64,000 bases of DNA from Rana temporaria (GCF_905171775.1 NC_053490.1:519604560-519668559); one strand, 5' to 3'; positions 33,340-44,938 are shown, counted from the first letter of the stretch. Notes: generated from the sequence alone by a model not told the origin. Numbers and translations are program-made.

Positions 33340-34097
33340 TAGATATTGACTTTGACATAAGTCCTTGCACAGGCAAAGTGACTTTTTGTTGTTGAAAGTC
33401 CCTTTAGGAAATCCCGTCTACAAGTGAAAATGAAAGTAAAGCTGAGGACACACATCGTGTCTCGCACTATTTCTTGTTCTGTGCTTCTTTCTGGGAAACT
33501 GCCTGTCTGGGCAGTTCCAAAGTAAACCACGCTCTCATATTTCCCTTATATGATGAAACTGCCCAGCTGTCTAGTTTCTCGTACAACGACCTCATTTATC
33601 TTTGGCGTAGAGATCTGTGTAAATGCATCTACTGTTTAACATTTCCTGCGTCCTTCATATTATTGCACTGATTATTTTTCAACTAGTTCTATAAAGGAAA
33701 AGTGACGGTGGAAAAAATCCCCAATACATTTAGATCATTATCACGTTTTAAAATATGTAGGAAACTAAACTTTATTTATTTTTTTATCTGTCAAAATCAG
33801 GAAGTGATAGAAAATGATTACAAAAGAAAGAGGAAATTCCGTCTTAGCTGTCAGCTGATCTGGTGTCACCCTGGAATGTTTCTTCTCACTTCCTGCTCAT
33901 GTGACAACGCTAAAATGCAGTTTTTTCCCCCCATGCTGACATACTTTCCGGGACCAGGAAAAGGAAAGAATAAATCTCACCAGTGGGGACACAGTAATAA
34001 AAACCTTGAAGAGGTTTTACAACTACTTTCTCATTCTATCCAAACGTAATAAAATATTTGGCTTTACACTTTGGGGTCTGTTTATAAAAAATGCACC
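33340..34097. other. Intronic spacer, non-repetitive in this window
   Basis: AT-rich; no exon with matching phase or Ig-like translation found. Confidence 0.4.
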
Positions 34098-34200
34098 GTG
34101 CCATGCAGGGGCGGACTGACAACTCATGGGGCCCCCGGGCAATAGGAGATTATGAGGCTCCCAGGCAAAAGATTATTGGGCTACACAGTATACACGCATA

Positions 34201-34912
34201 GGGGCAGATCCTCAAAGAAATTATCTCTTGATACGCCGCGTAATTTCAAATTTTGCGCGTCGTATCTTTGTTTTGGTATCCACAAAACAAGATACGACGG
34301 CATCTGGGTTAGATCCGACAGGCGTACGCCTTAGTACGCCGTCGGATCTTAGATGCAGTTTTTCAGCGGCCGCTAGGTGGCGTTTCCGTCGTATTCCGCG
34401 TCGAGTATGCAAATTAGCTAGTTCCGACGATCCACGAACGTACGAGCGGCCGTCGCATTTTTTTTACGTCGTTTCCGTTCGCGTTCGGCTTTTTCCGGCG
34501 TATAGTTAAAGCTGCTATCTGGTGGCGTACTCAATGTTAAGTATGGCCGTCGTTCCCGCGTATAATTTTGAAAATTTTACGGCGTTTTGCCTAAGTCGTC
34601 CGTGAATGGGGCTGGACGCCATTTACGTTCACGTCGAAAACAATGACGTCCTTGCGACGTCATTTGGAGCAATGCACCCTGGGAGTTTTTACGGACAGTT
34701 TGTTCGGCGTGGGGACACGCTTCATTTAAATGAAACACGCCCCCTACCCGCCGAATTTGAATTCCGCGCCCTTACGCCACCAAAGATACACTACGCCGCC
34801 GTAACTAACGGCGCAAATTCGTTGAGGATTCAAACCAAAGCCAAGTATGTTACAGCGGCGTAGCGTATCTTACATACGCTGCGCCCGGCGCAGATGTATG
34901 TGGATCTGCCCC
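34201..34912. mobile_element. CpG-rich MITE with 3-bp TSD (copy 5)
   Basis: GGGGCAGATCCTCAAAG to ATGTGGATCTGCCCC, ATA on both sides (34198-34200, 34913-34915). Interior shares GACGTCATTTGGAGCAATGC, TAGTTAAAGC and AAGATACGACGGC with the copies at 6295, 11356, 20219 and 25304. Confidence 0.88.
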
Positions 34913-34943
34913 ATACAGTATACATACACAATATACACACAGT

Positions 34944-35652
34944 GGGCCATATTCTGAGTATAGTTACGATGGAGTATCTCAGGATACTCCATCGTATCTC
35001 TCTTTTTTGGCCCGCGTATCTATGCGAGTGATTCTTAGAATCATTTTCGCATAGATACGCTTAAGATACGACATGTGTAAGTCGCTTACACTGTCGGATC
35101 TTAAATGTAATTACTCCGTCAGCCGCTAGGTGGCGTTTACGTTCAGGTCTCATTTGTTTATGCAAATGAGCCTGATACGCCGATTCCCGAACGTAACCGT
35201 CGCTTACGTAGTTTGCGTAGGCGTAAGGTTACCCCTGCTATATGAGGGGTAACCTTACGCCAGTCCCACGTAGGCCATGTTAAGTATGGCGTCGGGTCCG
35301 CGTCGTGTTTTCCCGTCGGGTACGTCGTTTTACTAAGTCGTTCTCGAATACGACTTTACGTCAATGACGCACACGTCGGCGTCATTGACGTTTTACGCCG
35401 AGAACTGGAGCATGCGCACTGGGCTATTTTAAGCCCGGCGCATGCGCAGTTCGTTAGAATCGGGGGCGCGCTTAATTTAAATAGAAGCCGCCCCCTTGGA
35501 TTTACGCGGGGATACGCCGGGCCGAATACACTACGCCGCCTCAAACTACGGAGCAAGTGTTTGGGGAATACAGCACTTGCTCCTGTAGGTTGGGGCGGCG
35601 GAGTGTAAATGGCTTACGCGCCGCCCGCCCAAAAACTACGGGAATATGGCCC
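34944..35652. mobile_element. CpG-rich MITE (copy 6)
   Basis: GGGCCATATTCTGAGTATAG to GGGAATATGGCCC. Perfect internal pairing GATGGAGTATCTCAGGATAC/TCCATC at its left end and AACCTTACGCC/GGCGTAAGGTT in the middle. Target duplication AG(T) is weak. The terminus differs from other copies (CATATTC instead of CAGATTC), a subfamily mark. Confidence 0.78.
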
Positions 35653-36140
35653 AGGCCAGTATACATAAACACAGAATACACATACAGATACACAGTATAT
35701 ACATACAGCACATATACACACTGTACACACACACTGTATACACATACATATTATTTCAGGGACAGATTTAAAAAAAAAAAAAAAAAACACAGATTTTTAG
35801 ATACTGTGCCTGGTTTTACTGAGGCTGGCAACCCTGATGGCCCCCCCCCCTAGTGCCCGAATGGTCAGTCTGCCCCTGGTGGCATGTTGATGATAATGTT
35901 TATCATTGATATCCAGGCAACTGGTGAGGCATTGCTTCATCTAAATCTGGATGGGCTTACTGAGTGTCAGTTGGTAGTGCATCATAGGTGAAACACCGTC
36001 TATTTTGGATTAGGGTGTGAGGGGGCTTAGACACTCGTGGACATCACTAGAGAGAGATGAGGCTCAGGTAGGTAATTAGGGGGGGGGGAGGCTGGGTTCA
36101 CACTTGTGCGATGCGATTATGTCCTATGATCGTCGGCTCT
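35653..36140. other. Microsatellite-like and spacer sequence
   Basis: ATACACA/TATACAC-rich DNA to 35755, an A run at 35770-35787, then spacer. At 36091 GGCTGGGTTCACACTTG is a lone terminus of the 24078-type MITE, apparently disrupted by the hAT insertion that follows. Confidence 0.5.
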
Positions 36141-36148
36141 ATCTAGTG

Positions 36149-37319
36149 CAGTGGTTCTCAACCCCTGTCTTAACCACTTAAGGACCGCCTCCTGCACATA
36201 TACGTCTGCAGAATGGCACGGCTGGGCACAAGCACGTGTATATATACGTCCTGTACTTGTACCCAGCCGTGGGTCGCGGGCGCGCGCCCACTGCGCGCTC
36301 CCGCGACTCGGTCCGAAGCACCGGGACCGCGGGTCCCGCGGACCCGATCGCCGCTCGAGTGCGGCGATCGGTCCCCGGAGCTGAAGAACGGGGAGAGCCG
36401 TATGTAAACACGGCTTCCCCGTGCTTCACTGTGGCGGCGTATCGATCGCTTCATCCCCTTTATAGGGGAGACACGATCGATGACGTCACACCTACAGCCA
36501 CACCCCCCTACAGTTGTAAACACACACTAGGTGAACCCTAACTCCTACAGCGCCCCCTGTGGTTAACTCCCAAACTGCAACTGTCATTTTCACAATAAAG
36601 AATGCAATTTAAATGCATTTTTTGCTGTAAAAATGACAATGGTCCCAAAAATGTGTCAAAATTGTCCGAAGTGTCCGCCATAATGTCGCAGTCACGAAAA
36701 AAATCGCTGATCGCCGCCATTAGTTGTAAAAAAAAAAAAAAATGCAATAAAACTATCCCCTATTTTGTAAACGCTATAAATTTTGCGCAAACCAATCGAT
36801 AAACGATTATTGCGATTTTTTTTACCAAAAATAGGTAGAAGAATACGTATCGGCCTAAACTGAGGAAAAAAAAATGATATATGTTTTTGGGGGATATTTA
36901 TTATAGCAAAAAGTAAAAAATATTGCATTTTTTTCAAAATTGTCGCTCTATTTTTGTTTATAGCGCAAAAAATAAAAACCGCAGATGTGATCAAATACCA
37001 CCAAAAGAAAGCTCTATTTGTGGGGAAAAAAGGACGCCAATTTTGTTTGGGAGCTACGTCGCACGACCGCGCAATTGTCTGTTAAATCGACGCAGTCCCG
37101 AACTGTAAAAACACCTTGGGTCTTTAGCCAGCATATTGGTCCGGGGCTTAAGTGGTTAAGGGTCCACTAACAGGCCAGGTTTTATGTATTACCTTGGGGA
37201 GATGCTGACTAGAATACTGCAATCACTGAGCAGCAAATGATATCTCCTGTGATGTATTTCAGTTATCTTGAAAACCTGGCCTGTTAGTGGGCCCTGAGGA
37301 CAGGAGTTGAGAACCACTG
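36149..37319. mobile_element. hAT element with TTAA element inside
   Basis: CAGTGGTTCTCAACCCCTGTC and GACAGGAGTTGAGAACCACTG (positions 37299-37319) with ATCTAGTG duplicated at 36141-36148 and 37320-37327. Terminus is a relative of the MITE at 29623. Most of its length is the TTAA element at 36170-37159. Confidence 0.9.
36170..37159 (+). mobile_element. TTAA-family transposon (copy 5), nested in hAT
   Basis: TTAACCACTTAAGGACCGC to GGCTTAAGTGGTTAA with the full family body. The host reads CCTGTC-TTAA-GGGTCC when excised. Confidence 0.88.
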
Positions 37320-37526
37320 ATCTAGTGGACATAATGTGGTGTTTTTTTTTTTATTGATGCATTTCAGGAAAATACCACATTATGGCCTTTAGATGGAACT
37401 GACAATCATAGGAAATAAACACATCAGAAATCATATCATTACAGGGGTTATTTCTGAGGGCTGAAGCATTCACACAGCTATTTATTTGTATTTTTTAATA
37501 GAACATAAATATTTAAAAAATATATA

Positions 37527-37924
37527 CAGTGGAACCTCAAATTGCGAGTAACGAGATTAACGAGCGTTTCGCAAAACGAGCACTGTATATAAAAAAATCC
37601 AAACTCGGTTTGCGAGTGTTGTCTCACAACACAAGCAGGATTCAGGCCAAAGCGGTGTGCAGTATCGTGTTTGGCCTGAGATGGGGGGGGGCGCCGGAGC
37701 CGAGTGGAGTCGAACGGCGCCGGTCGGTGCCGCTGGGAAATGCACGGAAAGGCCGGCTGACCTTGGCAAACCGCATGCGGTATTGCATGCGATTGAAGTC
37801 AATGCGGAACAAATTATTTTAGTTTCCATTGACTTCAATGGGGAAACTCGCTTTGATATGCGAGTACTTTGGATTACGAGCATTCTCCTGGAACGGATTA
37901 GGCTCATAATCCGAGGCTCCATTG
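37527..37924. mobile_element. 398-bp pogo/Tigger-like MITE with TA duplication
   Basis: CAGTGGAACCTCAAATTGCG opens and GATTATGAGCC-type inverse (ATAATCCGAGGCTCCATTG) closes, between TA dinucleotides. Subterminal blocks GCGAGTAACGAG / GGATTACGAGC match. CAGTGGAACCTC termini with TA targets are typical of pogo/Tigger-type mariner relatives (family knowledge). Non-coding. Confidence 0.75.
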
Positions 37925-38175
37925 TATTTTCATTTGACCCGGTCTACATGATTAGGGTTGTGACCTCATTGTCATTTGCCTAACAAATATGCTCTAAAAT
38001 ATTTTGCCAGTGAGTGATGCCTTGTTTGCTTCTTTTGACCCATAATATGCCGAGGCCGAGTAATTTAGTATGCATGAACCAACCAACATTTGTTCAAGGA
38101 TGTTATCTGCAGCTGTTTGATATTCTGCAGCTGCTCAACAGATTGCATCTTCTTTTCTTGTTCCATGACCCACCC

Positions 38176-39173
38176 TTAACCACTTGAGACCCGCGCTATT
38201 GACAAAAGACGTCAACAGCGCGGCTCTCAGGTGCCAACTGCACGTCTTTGGACGTCTTTTTAAAAGACGCCTCTGGGGGGCGCGCAGCGGGTAAACACTG
38301 TGCCGCCGCATCGCTGGGGAGCCGATGCGTGTACCTGGCGGCCGCGATGTCCGCCGGGTACACGCGATCGTCGGTGACACAGCCGGTAACAGCAGGGACG
38401 TGGAGCTCTGTGTGTAATGATGAGGTGTAAACACAGAGCTCCACGTGCTGTCAGAGGAGAGGAGACCGATCTGTGTCTCTTGTACATAGGGACACAGCAT
38501 CGGTCACCTCCCCCAGTCACCCCCCTCCCCCCACACAGTTAGAACACACCCAGGCTACACATTTAACCCCTTCCTCACCCCCTAGTCACATTTATACAGT
38601 AATTAGTGCATTTTTATAGCACTGATCGCTGTAAAAATGTGAATGGTCTCAAATTTGTGTCGAAAGTGTCCGATACGTCCGCCGCAATATCTCAGTCCCA
38701 ATAAAAATCGCAGATCGCCGCCATTACTAGTAAAAAAAAAAATAATGAAAAAAATCATAATTCTGTTCCCCATTTTGTAGGCGCTATAACTTTTGCGCAA
38801 ACCAGTCGCTTATTGCGATTTTTTTATTTTTTTTACAAAAATACGTCGAAAAATACGTATCGGCCTTAACTGAGAAAAAAAATAGTTTTTAAAAAAAAAA
38901 TTGGGATATTTATTATAGCAACAAGTAAAAAAAATATATATTTTTTTTTTAATTGTCGCTCTTTTTTTGTTTATAGCGCAAAAAATAAAAACCGCAGAGG
39001 TGATCAAATACCACCAAAAGAAAGCTCTATTTGTGGGGAAAAAAGGACGTCAATTTTGTTTGGGAGCCACGTCACACAACCGCGCAAATGTCAGTTAAAG
39101 CGACGCAGTGCCGGAAGCTGAAATTTCGCCTGGGAACGAAGGGGGTTTATGTGCCCAGTAAGCAAGTGGTTAA
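38176..39173 (+). mobile_element. TTAA-family transposon (copy 6)
   Basis: TTAACCACTTGAGACCCGCG to AGCAAGTGGTTAA. Family body present; long A/T runs at 38875-38950. Non-coding. Confidence 0.86.
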
Positions 39174-39545
39174 TATTAAAACTGCCATGGCTCTTCAGAT
39201 TAGTATCACAAACATACTGCATGGAGATAAAATGCATTACCGGCTGTGACCACTAGTGGGAGGGGCCTAGTCGTTCAATTTAGGAAAACCCCAGAATTGT
39301 ACAGAACTGATCACTGGAATTTTTTTGTTTTGTAATCAGGAAAGTTTAAGAAAAACTCTGCACTTTTGACCTTTCTCCCTGAAATAGAGGAAATGAACAG
39401 CCCCTAAAGTCTTACAGCAATTTGCTTACTGTAAAACCAGCAAAGAAAAAACATGGCCAGAGATTAAAACCCCTACCCACTCTACACAAACCAAAAACAT
39501 AATAAAAGCAAGTAGGGCTGTGGAAATTAATGATTAATTCCTTGA

Positions 39546-40539
39546 TTAACCACTTAAGCCCCGGACCTTTAGGCAGCTAAATGCCCAGGCCAGGTTTTGC
39601 CTGGCCTGGGCAAAACCTGCGGTCGTGCAACGTGGCTCCCAAACAAAATTGGCGTCCTTTTTTCCCCACAAATAGAGCTTTCTTTTGGTGGTATTTGATC
39701 ACCTCTGCGGTTTTTATTTTTTGCGCTATAAACAAAAATAGAGCGACAATTTTGAAAAAAATTCAATATTTTTTACTTTTTGGTATAATAAATATCCCCC
39801 AAAAACATATATACATTTTTTTTTTCCTCAGTTTAGGCCGATACGTATTCTTCTACCTATTTTTGGTAAAAAAAAAATCGCAATAGGCGTTTATCGATTG
39901 GTTTGCGCAAAATTTATAGCGTTTACAAAATAGGGGATAGTTTTATTGCATTTTTATAATTTTTTTTTTTTTTTACTACTAATGGCGGCGATCAGCGATT
40001 TTTTTCGTGACTGCGACATTATGGCGGACACTTCGGACAATTTTGACACATTTTTGGGGCCATTGTCATTTTCACAGCAAAAAATGCATTTAAATTGCAT
40101 TGTTTATTGTGAAAATGACAGTTGCAGTTTGGGAGTTAACCACAGGGGGCGCTGTAGGAGTTATGTGTTCACCTAGTGTGTGTTTACAACTGTAGGGGGG
40201 TGTGGCTGTAGGACTGACGCCATCGATCGAGTCTCCCTATAAAAGGGATCACACGATCGATGCAGCCGCCACAGTGAAGCACAGGGAAGCCGTGTTTACA
40301 TACGGCTCTCCCCGTTCTTCAGCTCCGGGGAGTGATCGCGACGGAGCGGCTATAAACGAATAGCCGCGCCGTCATCCCGGATCGCTCCCCGCGGGAATCC
40401 GACCGCCGCATGTAGCCTGGGGGGGGTCCTGATCGGACCCCCCACCCGCTAGAAGGCAAGGACGTACCTGTACGCCCATTTGCCTGTACGTGCCATTCTG
40501 TGGACGTACATATACATGCGGCGGTCGGGAAGTGGTTAT
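39546..40539 (-). mobile_element. TTAA-family transposon (copy 7), reverse orientation
   Basis: TTAACCACTTAAGCCCCGG (its 3' end) to CGGGAAGTGGTTAT (its 5' end, last TTAA mutated). A second CAGGCCAGGTTTTGCCTGGCCTG hairpin sits at 39586-39608. Immediately right begins a partial CpG MITE. Confidence 0.82.
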
Positions 40540-40770
40540 GTGACGTAGTGCATATTCTACGCTGAAATCGACGGCAGCGCCACCTAGCGGCCAGCGTAAA
40601 TATGCACCCTAAGATACGACGGCGTAAGAGACTTACGCCAGTCGGATCTTAGCCTAATTTCGGCATATCTTGCTTTCTGAATACAGAAAGAAGATACGCC
40701 GGCGCAGATTTGAATTTACGCGGCATTTCAATAGATACGCCGGCGTAAATTCTTTCTGAATCTAGCCCAT
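40540..40770. mobile_element. CpG-rich MITE, right-hand fragment (copy 7)
   Basis: Contains CACCTAGCGGCCAGCG, CTAAGATACGACGGCGTAAG, AGATACGCCGGCG and ends TTTCTGAATCTAGCCC. It matches 57676-57873 closely. The left two-thirds are missing. Confidence 0.8.
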
Positions 40771-40775
40771 AAACT

Positions 40776-41296
40776 TTAAAGCTTGGGTTCACCCTAAAAA
40801 CTATTTTATAACATTACATTGACATGACTCTCGACAATGACAGTATGCCGTTTTTTTTTTTTTTTCTGTACATACCTCGTACAGCTATTTTCTTCCCTGG
40901 CTTCCGGGTAGGGCCTCCCGCGGGATTGGGCGTTCCTATCCGGCAGGTGATTGACGTGATGACAAAAACTACCTCCCCCCGTCACATAAGGAGCATCACG
41001 AGTTGCCGAAAGAAACCGAACGGCGAGTCGACGATATACGGCGCCTGCGCACCGCCGTTTGGCTTCTTTCGGCAACTCGTGACGCTCCTTATGCGACGGG
41101 GGGAGGTAGTTTTTGTCATTACGTCAATCACCTGCTGGATAGGAACGCTCACTCCCGCGGGAGGCCCTACCTGGAAGCCGGGGAAGAAAATAGCTGTACG
41201 AGGTATGTACAGCAAAAAAAACGGCATACTGTCATTGTCGAGAGTCATGTCAATGTAATGTTAGAAAATTGTTTTTAGGGTGAACCCAAGCTTTAA
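40776..41296. mobile_element. 521-bp palindromic TTAA MITE
   Basis: TTAAAGCTTGGGTTCACCCT and AGGGTGAACCCAAGCTTTAA, an exact 20-bp inverted pair. Arms: GACATGACTCTCGACAATGA / TCATTGTCGAGAGTCATGTC and ATAAGGAGCATCACGAG/CTCGTGACGCTCCTTAT. It has landed in the ACTTTAATGG of a Tc1-type end, splitting it. Confidence 0.9.
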
Positions 41297-41803
41297 TGGC
41301 ATCCCAGTCTTAGTCCGTAGGGCTCACTATTGATTTGTCCCACCCTTTGCAGCTATAACAGCTTCATCTCTTCTGGGAAGTCTGTCCACTAAGTTTAGGA
41401 GTGTGTCTATGGGAATGTTTGACTATTCTTCCAGAAACATATGTGTGAGGTCAGGCACTAATGTTGGACGAGAAGGCCTGGCCCACAGTCTCATCTCAAG
41501 TTCATCCCTAAGGTGGTCTATCAGGTTAAGGTCAGGACTCTGTGCAGGCCAGTCAAGTTCCTCCACCCCCATCCATGTCTTTATGGACCTTGCACTGGTC
41601 CAAATCATTTAGTGAGAGGGGGAGTGGGGAATATGGTGTGGGGAGAGGGGGGATTATGGTGTGGGGTTGTGCTTGGCCCCTTAGTTCCAGTGAAGAGAAC
41701 CTTTTAGGCATCAGCATACCAACACCTTTCGGACAATTCCATGCTCCCAACTTTGTGGGAACAGTTTGGGGACGGCCCCTTCCTGTTCCAACATGACTGC
41801 GCA

Positions 41804-42374
41804 CAGGGCTTTTTTTCTCAGACAATGGGTGCAGGAACTCGCCTTTTCCGAGTCACTTGTTTTCTCTGCTCCTACCCACCTCCGAGCAACGTCCCTTGGT
41901 TCTATCCCCTACCCTCCTCCCAGTACCACCCCTTTTAGACAATACAGAACCAAGTATATTTTGTTGTGCTAAGTCAATTGTATGGAATTTGGTTTCCCCT
42001 TCAGCCCGCAACAATAGATCCCCCTAACAATGTACCACCCACAACAAAATTCCCCATCAACAGATCTCTGCACAGCCAGCATTAATAGACTCTCTGGCAG
42101 CCATCAACAATAGACCCCTCTCCCAACAGTAGATTTCCTTCAGAAACAACTGACCCCCCAGCAACAATAGGTCCCCCACCAGCAACACTAGACCTCCTCA
42201 GCAACAATAGACCCCCCCCTGCAAAAATAGATGCCCTCCAGCTAGAAAAGATCTGTCAGCAGTGAGCATCAATACCCTGCAGCACATCCCAGCACCCCTT
42301 GACATTACATACAGTCAGTCCAGAAGGTGCCGGAACTGCGTTCCCCCGCGTTCCCGCTGAAAAAAAAAGCCCTG
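41804..42374. mobile_element. 571-bp hAT element with 8-bp TSD
   Basis: CAGGGCTTTTTTTCTCAG and CTGAAAAAAAAGCCCTG; ACTGCGCA at 41796-41803 and 42375-42382. When removed the Tc1 copy reads ACATGACTGCGCACCAATGC without a break. Its middle (42000-42240) is a degenerate CAACAATAGACCCCC repeat. Confidence 0.92.
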
Positions 42375-42687
42375 ACTGCGCACCAATGCACAAAGCGAGG
42401 TCCATAAAGACATAGATAAGCGAGTTTGGGGTGGGGGAACTTGACTGGCCTGCATAGAGTCCTGACCTCAACCTGATAAAACACGTTTGGGATGAATTAG
42501 AGCGGATACTGTGAGCCAAGCCTTCTGTCCAATATCAGTGCCTGACCTCACAAATGCGCTTCTGGCAGAATGGTCAAATATTCCCATAGACACACTCCTA
42601 AACCTTGTGGACGGCCTTCCCAGAAGAGGTGAAGCTGTTATAGCTGCAAAGGGCAGGGCCAACTCAATATTGAACCCTACGGACTAA

Positions 42688-43434
42688 TAGGTGGATTCAG
42701 AAAGACTTAGGCCGGCGTATCAGTAGATACGCCGGCCTAAGTCTGAATTTGCGCCGGCGCTAATTTAAGCGTATTCTGGAAACCAGATACGCTTAAATTA
42801 GGCTCAGATACGAGCGGCGTAAGTGTCTTACACCATCGTATCCTAAAGTGTAATTTTAAGGCTGACCGCTAGGTGGCGCTTCCATTGCGGTCCACGTAGA
42901 ATATGTAAATCACTAGATACGCTTATTCACGAAGGTACGCCCGACCGACGCAGTACAGATACGCCGTTTACGTAATGCATTATCAGGCCTAATGTTATTC
43001 CATCAAATAGCTGGAATAGTAATGTTAAGTATTGCCATCGTTCCCGCATCGAAATTTGGAAATTTTACGTTGTTTGCGTAAGTCGTCCGTGAATAGGGAT
43101 TTACGTCATTTACGTCCACGTTGAAAACCAATAGGACCGTGCGGCGTACTTTGCCGCAATGCACACTGGGATATGTAGGCGGACGGCGCATGCGCCGTTC
43201 GTAAAAAAAATACGTCAATCGCGTAAGGTCACCCCCCATTACCATAAAACAAGCCCCCTCAGCTAAATTTGAATTAGGCGCCATTACGCCCGCCCGATTT
43301 ACGCTACACCACCGTAACTTAGCAGGCAAGTACTTTGTGAATCATGTACTTGCCTCGCTAACTTACGGCGGCGTAGTATAAACACTATACACTACGCCGC
43401 CTCAACGATACGCCTGCCTACCTGAATCTAGCTA
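42688..43434. mobile_element. CpG-rich MITE with TAA duplication (copy 8)
   Basis: TAGGTGGATTCAGAAAGAC to TACCTGAATCTAGCTA between TAA trinucleotides (42685-42687, 43435-43437). The target is the same TTA/TAA of the Tc1-like element that is occupied by another MITE at 24078. Interior: CGCCGGCGTATCAGTAGATAC near the left and GGCGGCGTAG / CTACGCCGCC near the right. Confidence 0.85.
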
Positions 43435-43595
43435 TAAGACTGGGATGCCAATAAAGTTCATATGCGTGTAAAGGTAGGGGTCGCAATACTTTTGACAATA
43501 TAGTGTGGATCATATGTATTATAATATAAAAATAATAAAACACAGCTGGCACAGAGCTTTGGAGAGTACCCTCAGTCACATATTGCAGTTCTTAC

Positions 43596-43937
43596 CATGG
43601 ACCTCCAGGCAGGCTGTTCCAAAATTTGCTCCAAATGGATAAACATTAAAGATGCATTTGAAGCACCCTTGATCTTCCAGGGTCACTGGGCTGATGGTGA
43701 TGGCGGACACATTGAGCGTGTCCACTGTACGTTGTTCCGTCCGATTCGATAAGTGTCCCATTATCCTCTCTCCATACATTTTGCTGCAGGTAGCTACCGG
43801 TCCGGTGAAGTTGCCCGTCTCCTTTTGCCATGTAACTTGGAAGATGTTTGGTTGGCTGGCCTGTAGCCTGCACTGAAGGGTCACATTGCCACCAACCGTC
43901 GCTGCCTGCTTTTCCGTGCTTATTATAATGACCGAAC
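43596..43937 (-). CDS. CD200-like exon 2: V-type Ig domain
   Basis: Acceptor CTTTTTACTTCAG precedes 43937; donor CCATG|GTAAGA follows 43596. The 342-nt exon is phase 1 at both ends. It encodes about residues 18-131. Cys40 and Cys112 with Trp54 (VTWQK) form the Ig core; LEDQGCFKC is the usual D-x-G-x-x-C strand F. Extra cysteines at 109 and 127 (GCFKC, GTACL) are the pattern typical of CD200, whose human form has GCYMC and GTACL. A further unpaired Cys68 is visible. N-glycosylation sequons: N35VT, N60FT, N82RT and N93VS. A phase-1 Ig exon of this form is inconsistent with a processed copy. Confidence 0.88.
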
Positions 43938-44938
43938 CTGAAGTAAAAAGACAAATTAAGCAATAAATAATGTCATCATCAACATCCACAACGTGGAAGG
44001 ATCAAATGTTGCAAAATCTACTTATATCGCTCCCGGCCACTCATGTAACCGGATGATGGGAACCCGGAAGGAAGACCGGGGGGGGAAGATGAAAGCCCTC
44101 TCAGCGGTGGCAGCGCGGCGCTGAAGGGCTTCGTTCTAAGGTAAGTTTCTCATAATGTGCTAGAATGCGAAGCATCATAGGGGTTAATTATTTATTATTA
44201 CTTCTTATTAATTTATTGAGTTTATTTTATTAATAATTATAATTTTTTGTGTATTTATTTTACATTTATTTATTTTTTATTATTATTATTAGTAGTAGCA
44301 GTGGCAGCCCATCTATTGGGGGCACAGCCTCCCTAATCCATGCACCCAGCCCCTAAGCCCCAGACGCATGGGTTCCAATGTTTTTTTTTGTAAAGGACAT
44401 GATTAGAGCCAGAGGCTCGGGGTGCCCTGTGACAATAGTGATTTAATTATCGCTTTTGTCTTCATGATTCTCCTCCCGGCCAATCAGGAAGCGGGTTCTG
44501 ACACCTGGCCAATCGGGTCTCAGGACCCACTTCCTGTTCAGCCAGATTTTTTTTTATAATAAATGAATAATAATAATAATAATTAAAAAAAAAGCTAATG
44601 GAAAAGCTAAAAAAGCTGAAATACCTAGCAACAAATGATGCAACAGATGATCGTTTTCTCTATTGGCTAATAAAAAAATGCCAAAGCTTAAACACGCTGT
44701 ATGAAAAGGCACTGACCTGGAACAAGCAGGCACATCAGGAAAAATCAGAGGTCACTGACAACTTTGTTTACAACAAAGTCAGCGAGATACCCGGCATCAA
44801 GCATTTTTAGGGGACATAAGCAATGGCAAGCTCCATCACAAGGACCCTTTAGGTTTCAGTAGCTGCATTGCATGACTGCCTAACTGTCACTGAACTGACA
44901 CCGAACAATACACAAAGTGTACGAAGGGCAATACTCAC
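43938..44938. other. CD200-like intron 1
   Basis: About 1.0 kb between signal and V exons, AT-rich with ATT/AAT runs at 44180-44290 and 44555-44590. No additional exon is supported. Confidence 0.6.

Larger units (their letters stand above)
34106..35878. mobile_element. hAT element carrying two CpG MITEs
   Basis: CAGGGGCGGACTGAC and GTCAGTCTGCCCCTG are an exact 15-bp inverted pair; flanks GTGCCATG (34098-34105) and GTGGCATG (35879-35886) are an 8-bp duplication with one change. Of its 1773 bp, 1421 belong to two inserted MITEs, and (TATACAC)-like microsatellite lies between and after them. Confidence 0.87.
41293..43512. mobile_element. Head-to-head Tc1-like copies with two insertions
   Basis: From 41297 to about 41612 the minus strand carries the transposase C-terminal part (SPDLNLIDHLRDELEMRLW; third catalytic residue region with Asp in place of the usual Glu). 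From about 41615 the plus strand carries a second copy in the opposite direction (GGTGTGGGGTTGTGCTTGG, then CCCAACTTTGTGGGAACAGT), ending in CAATACTTTTGACAATATAGTG at 43512. Both outer ends are thus the same transposon end. Inserted are an hAT element (41804-42374) and a CpG MITE (42688-43434). All coding sequence is disrupted. Confidence 0.78.

Noticed and set aside
40824..41258. Overlapping 144- and 91-codon frames on both strands
   Set aside because: They are mirror images of one another created by the palindromic MITE at 40776-41296.
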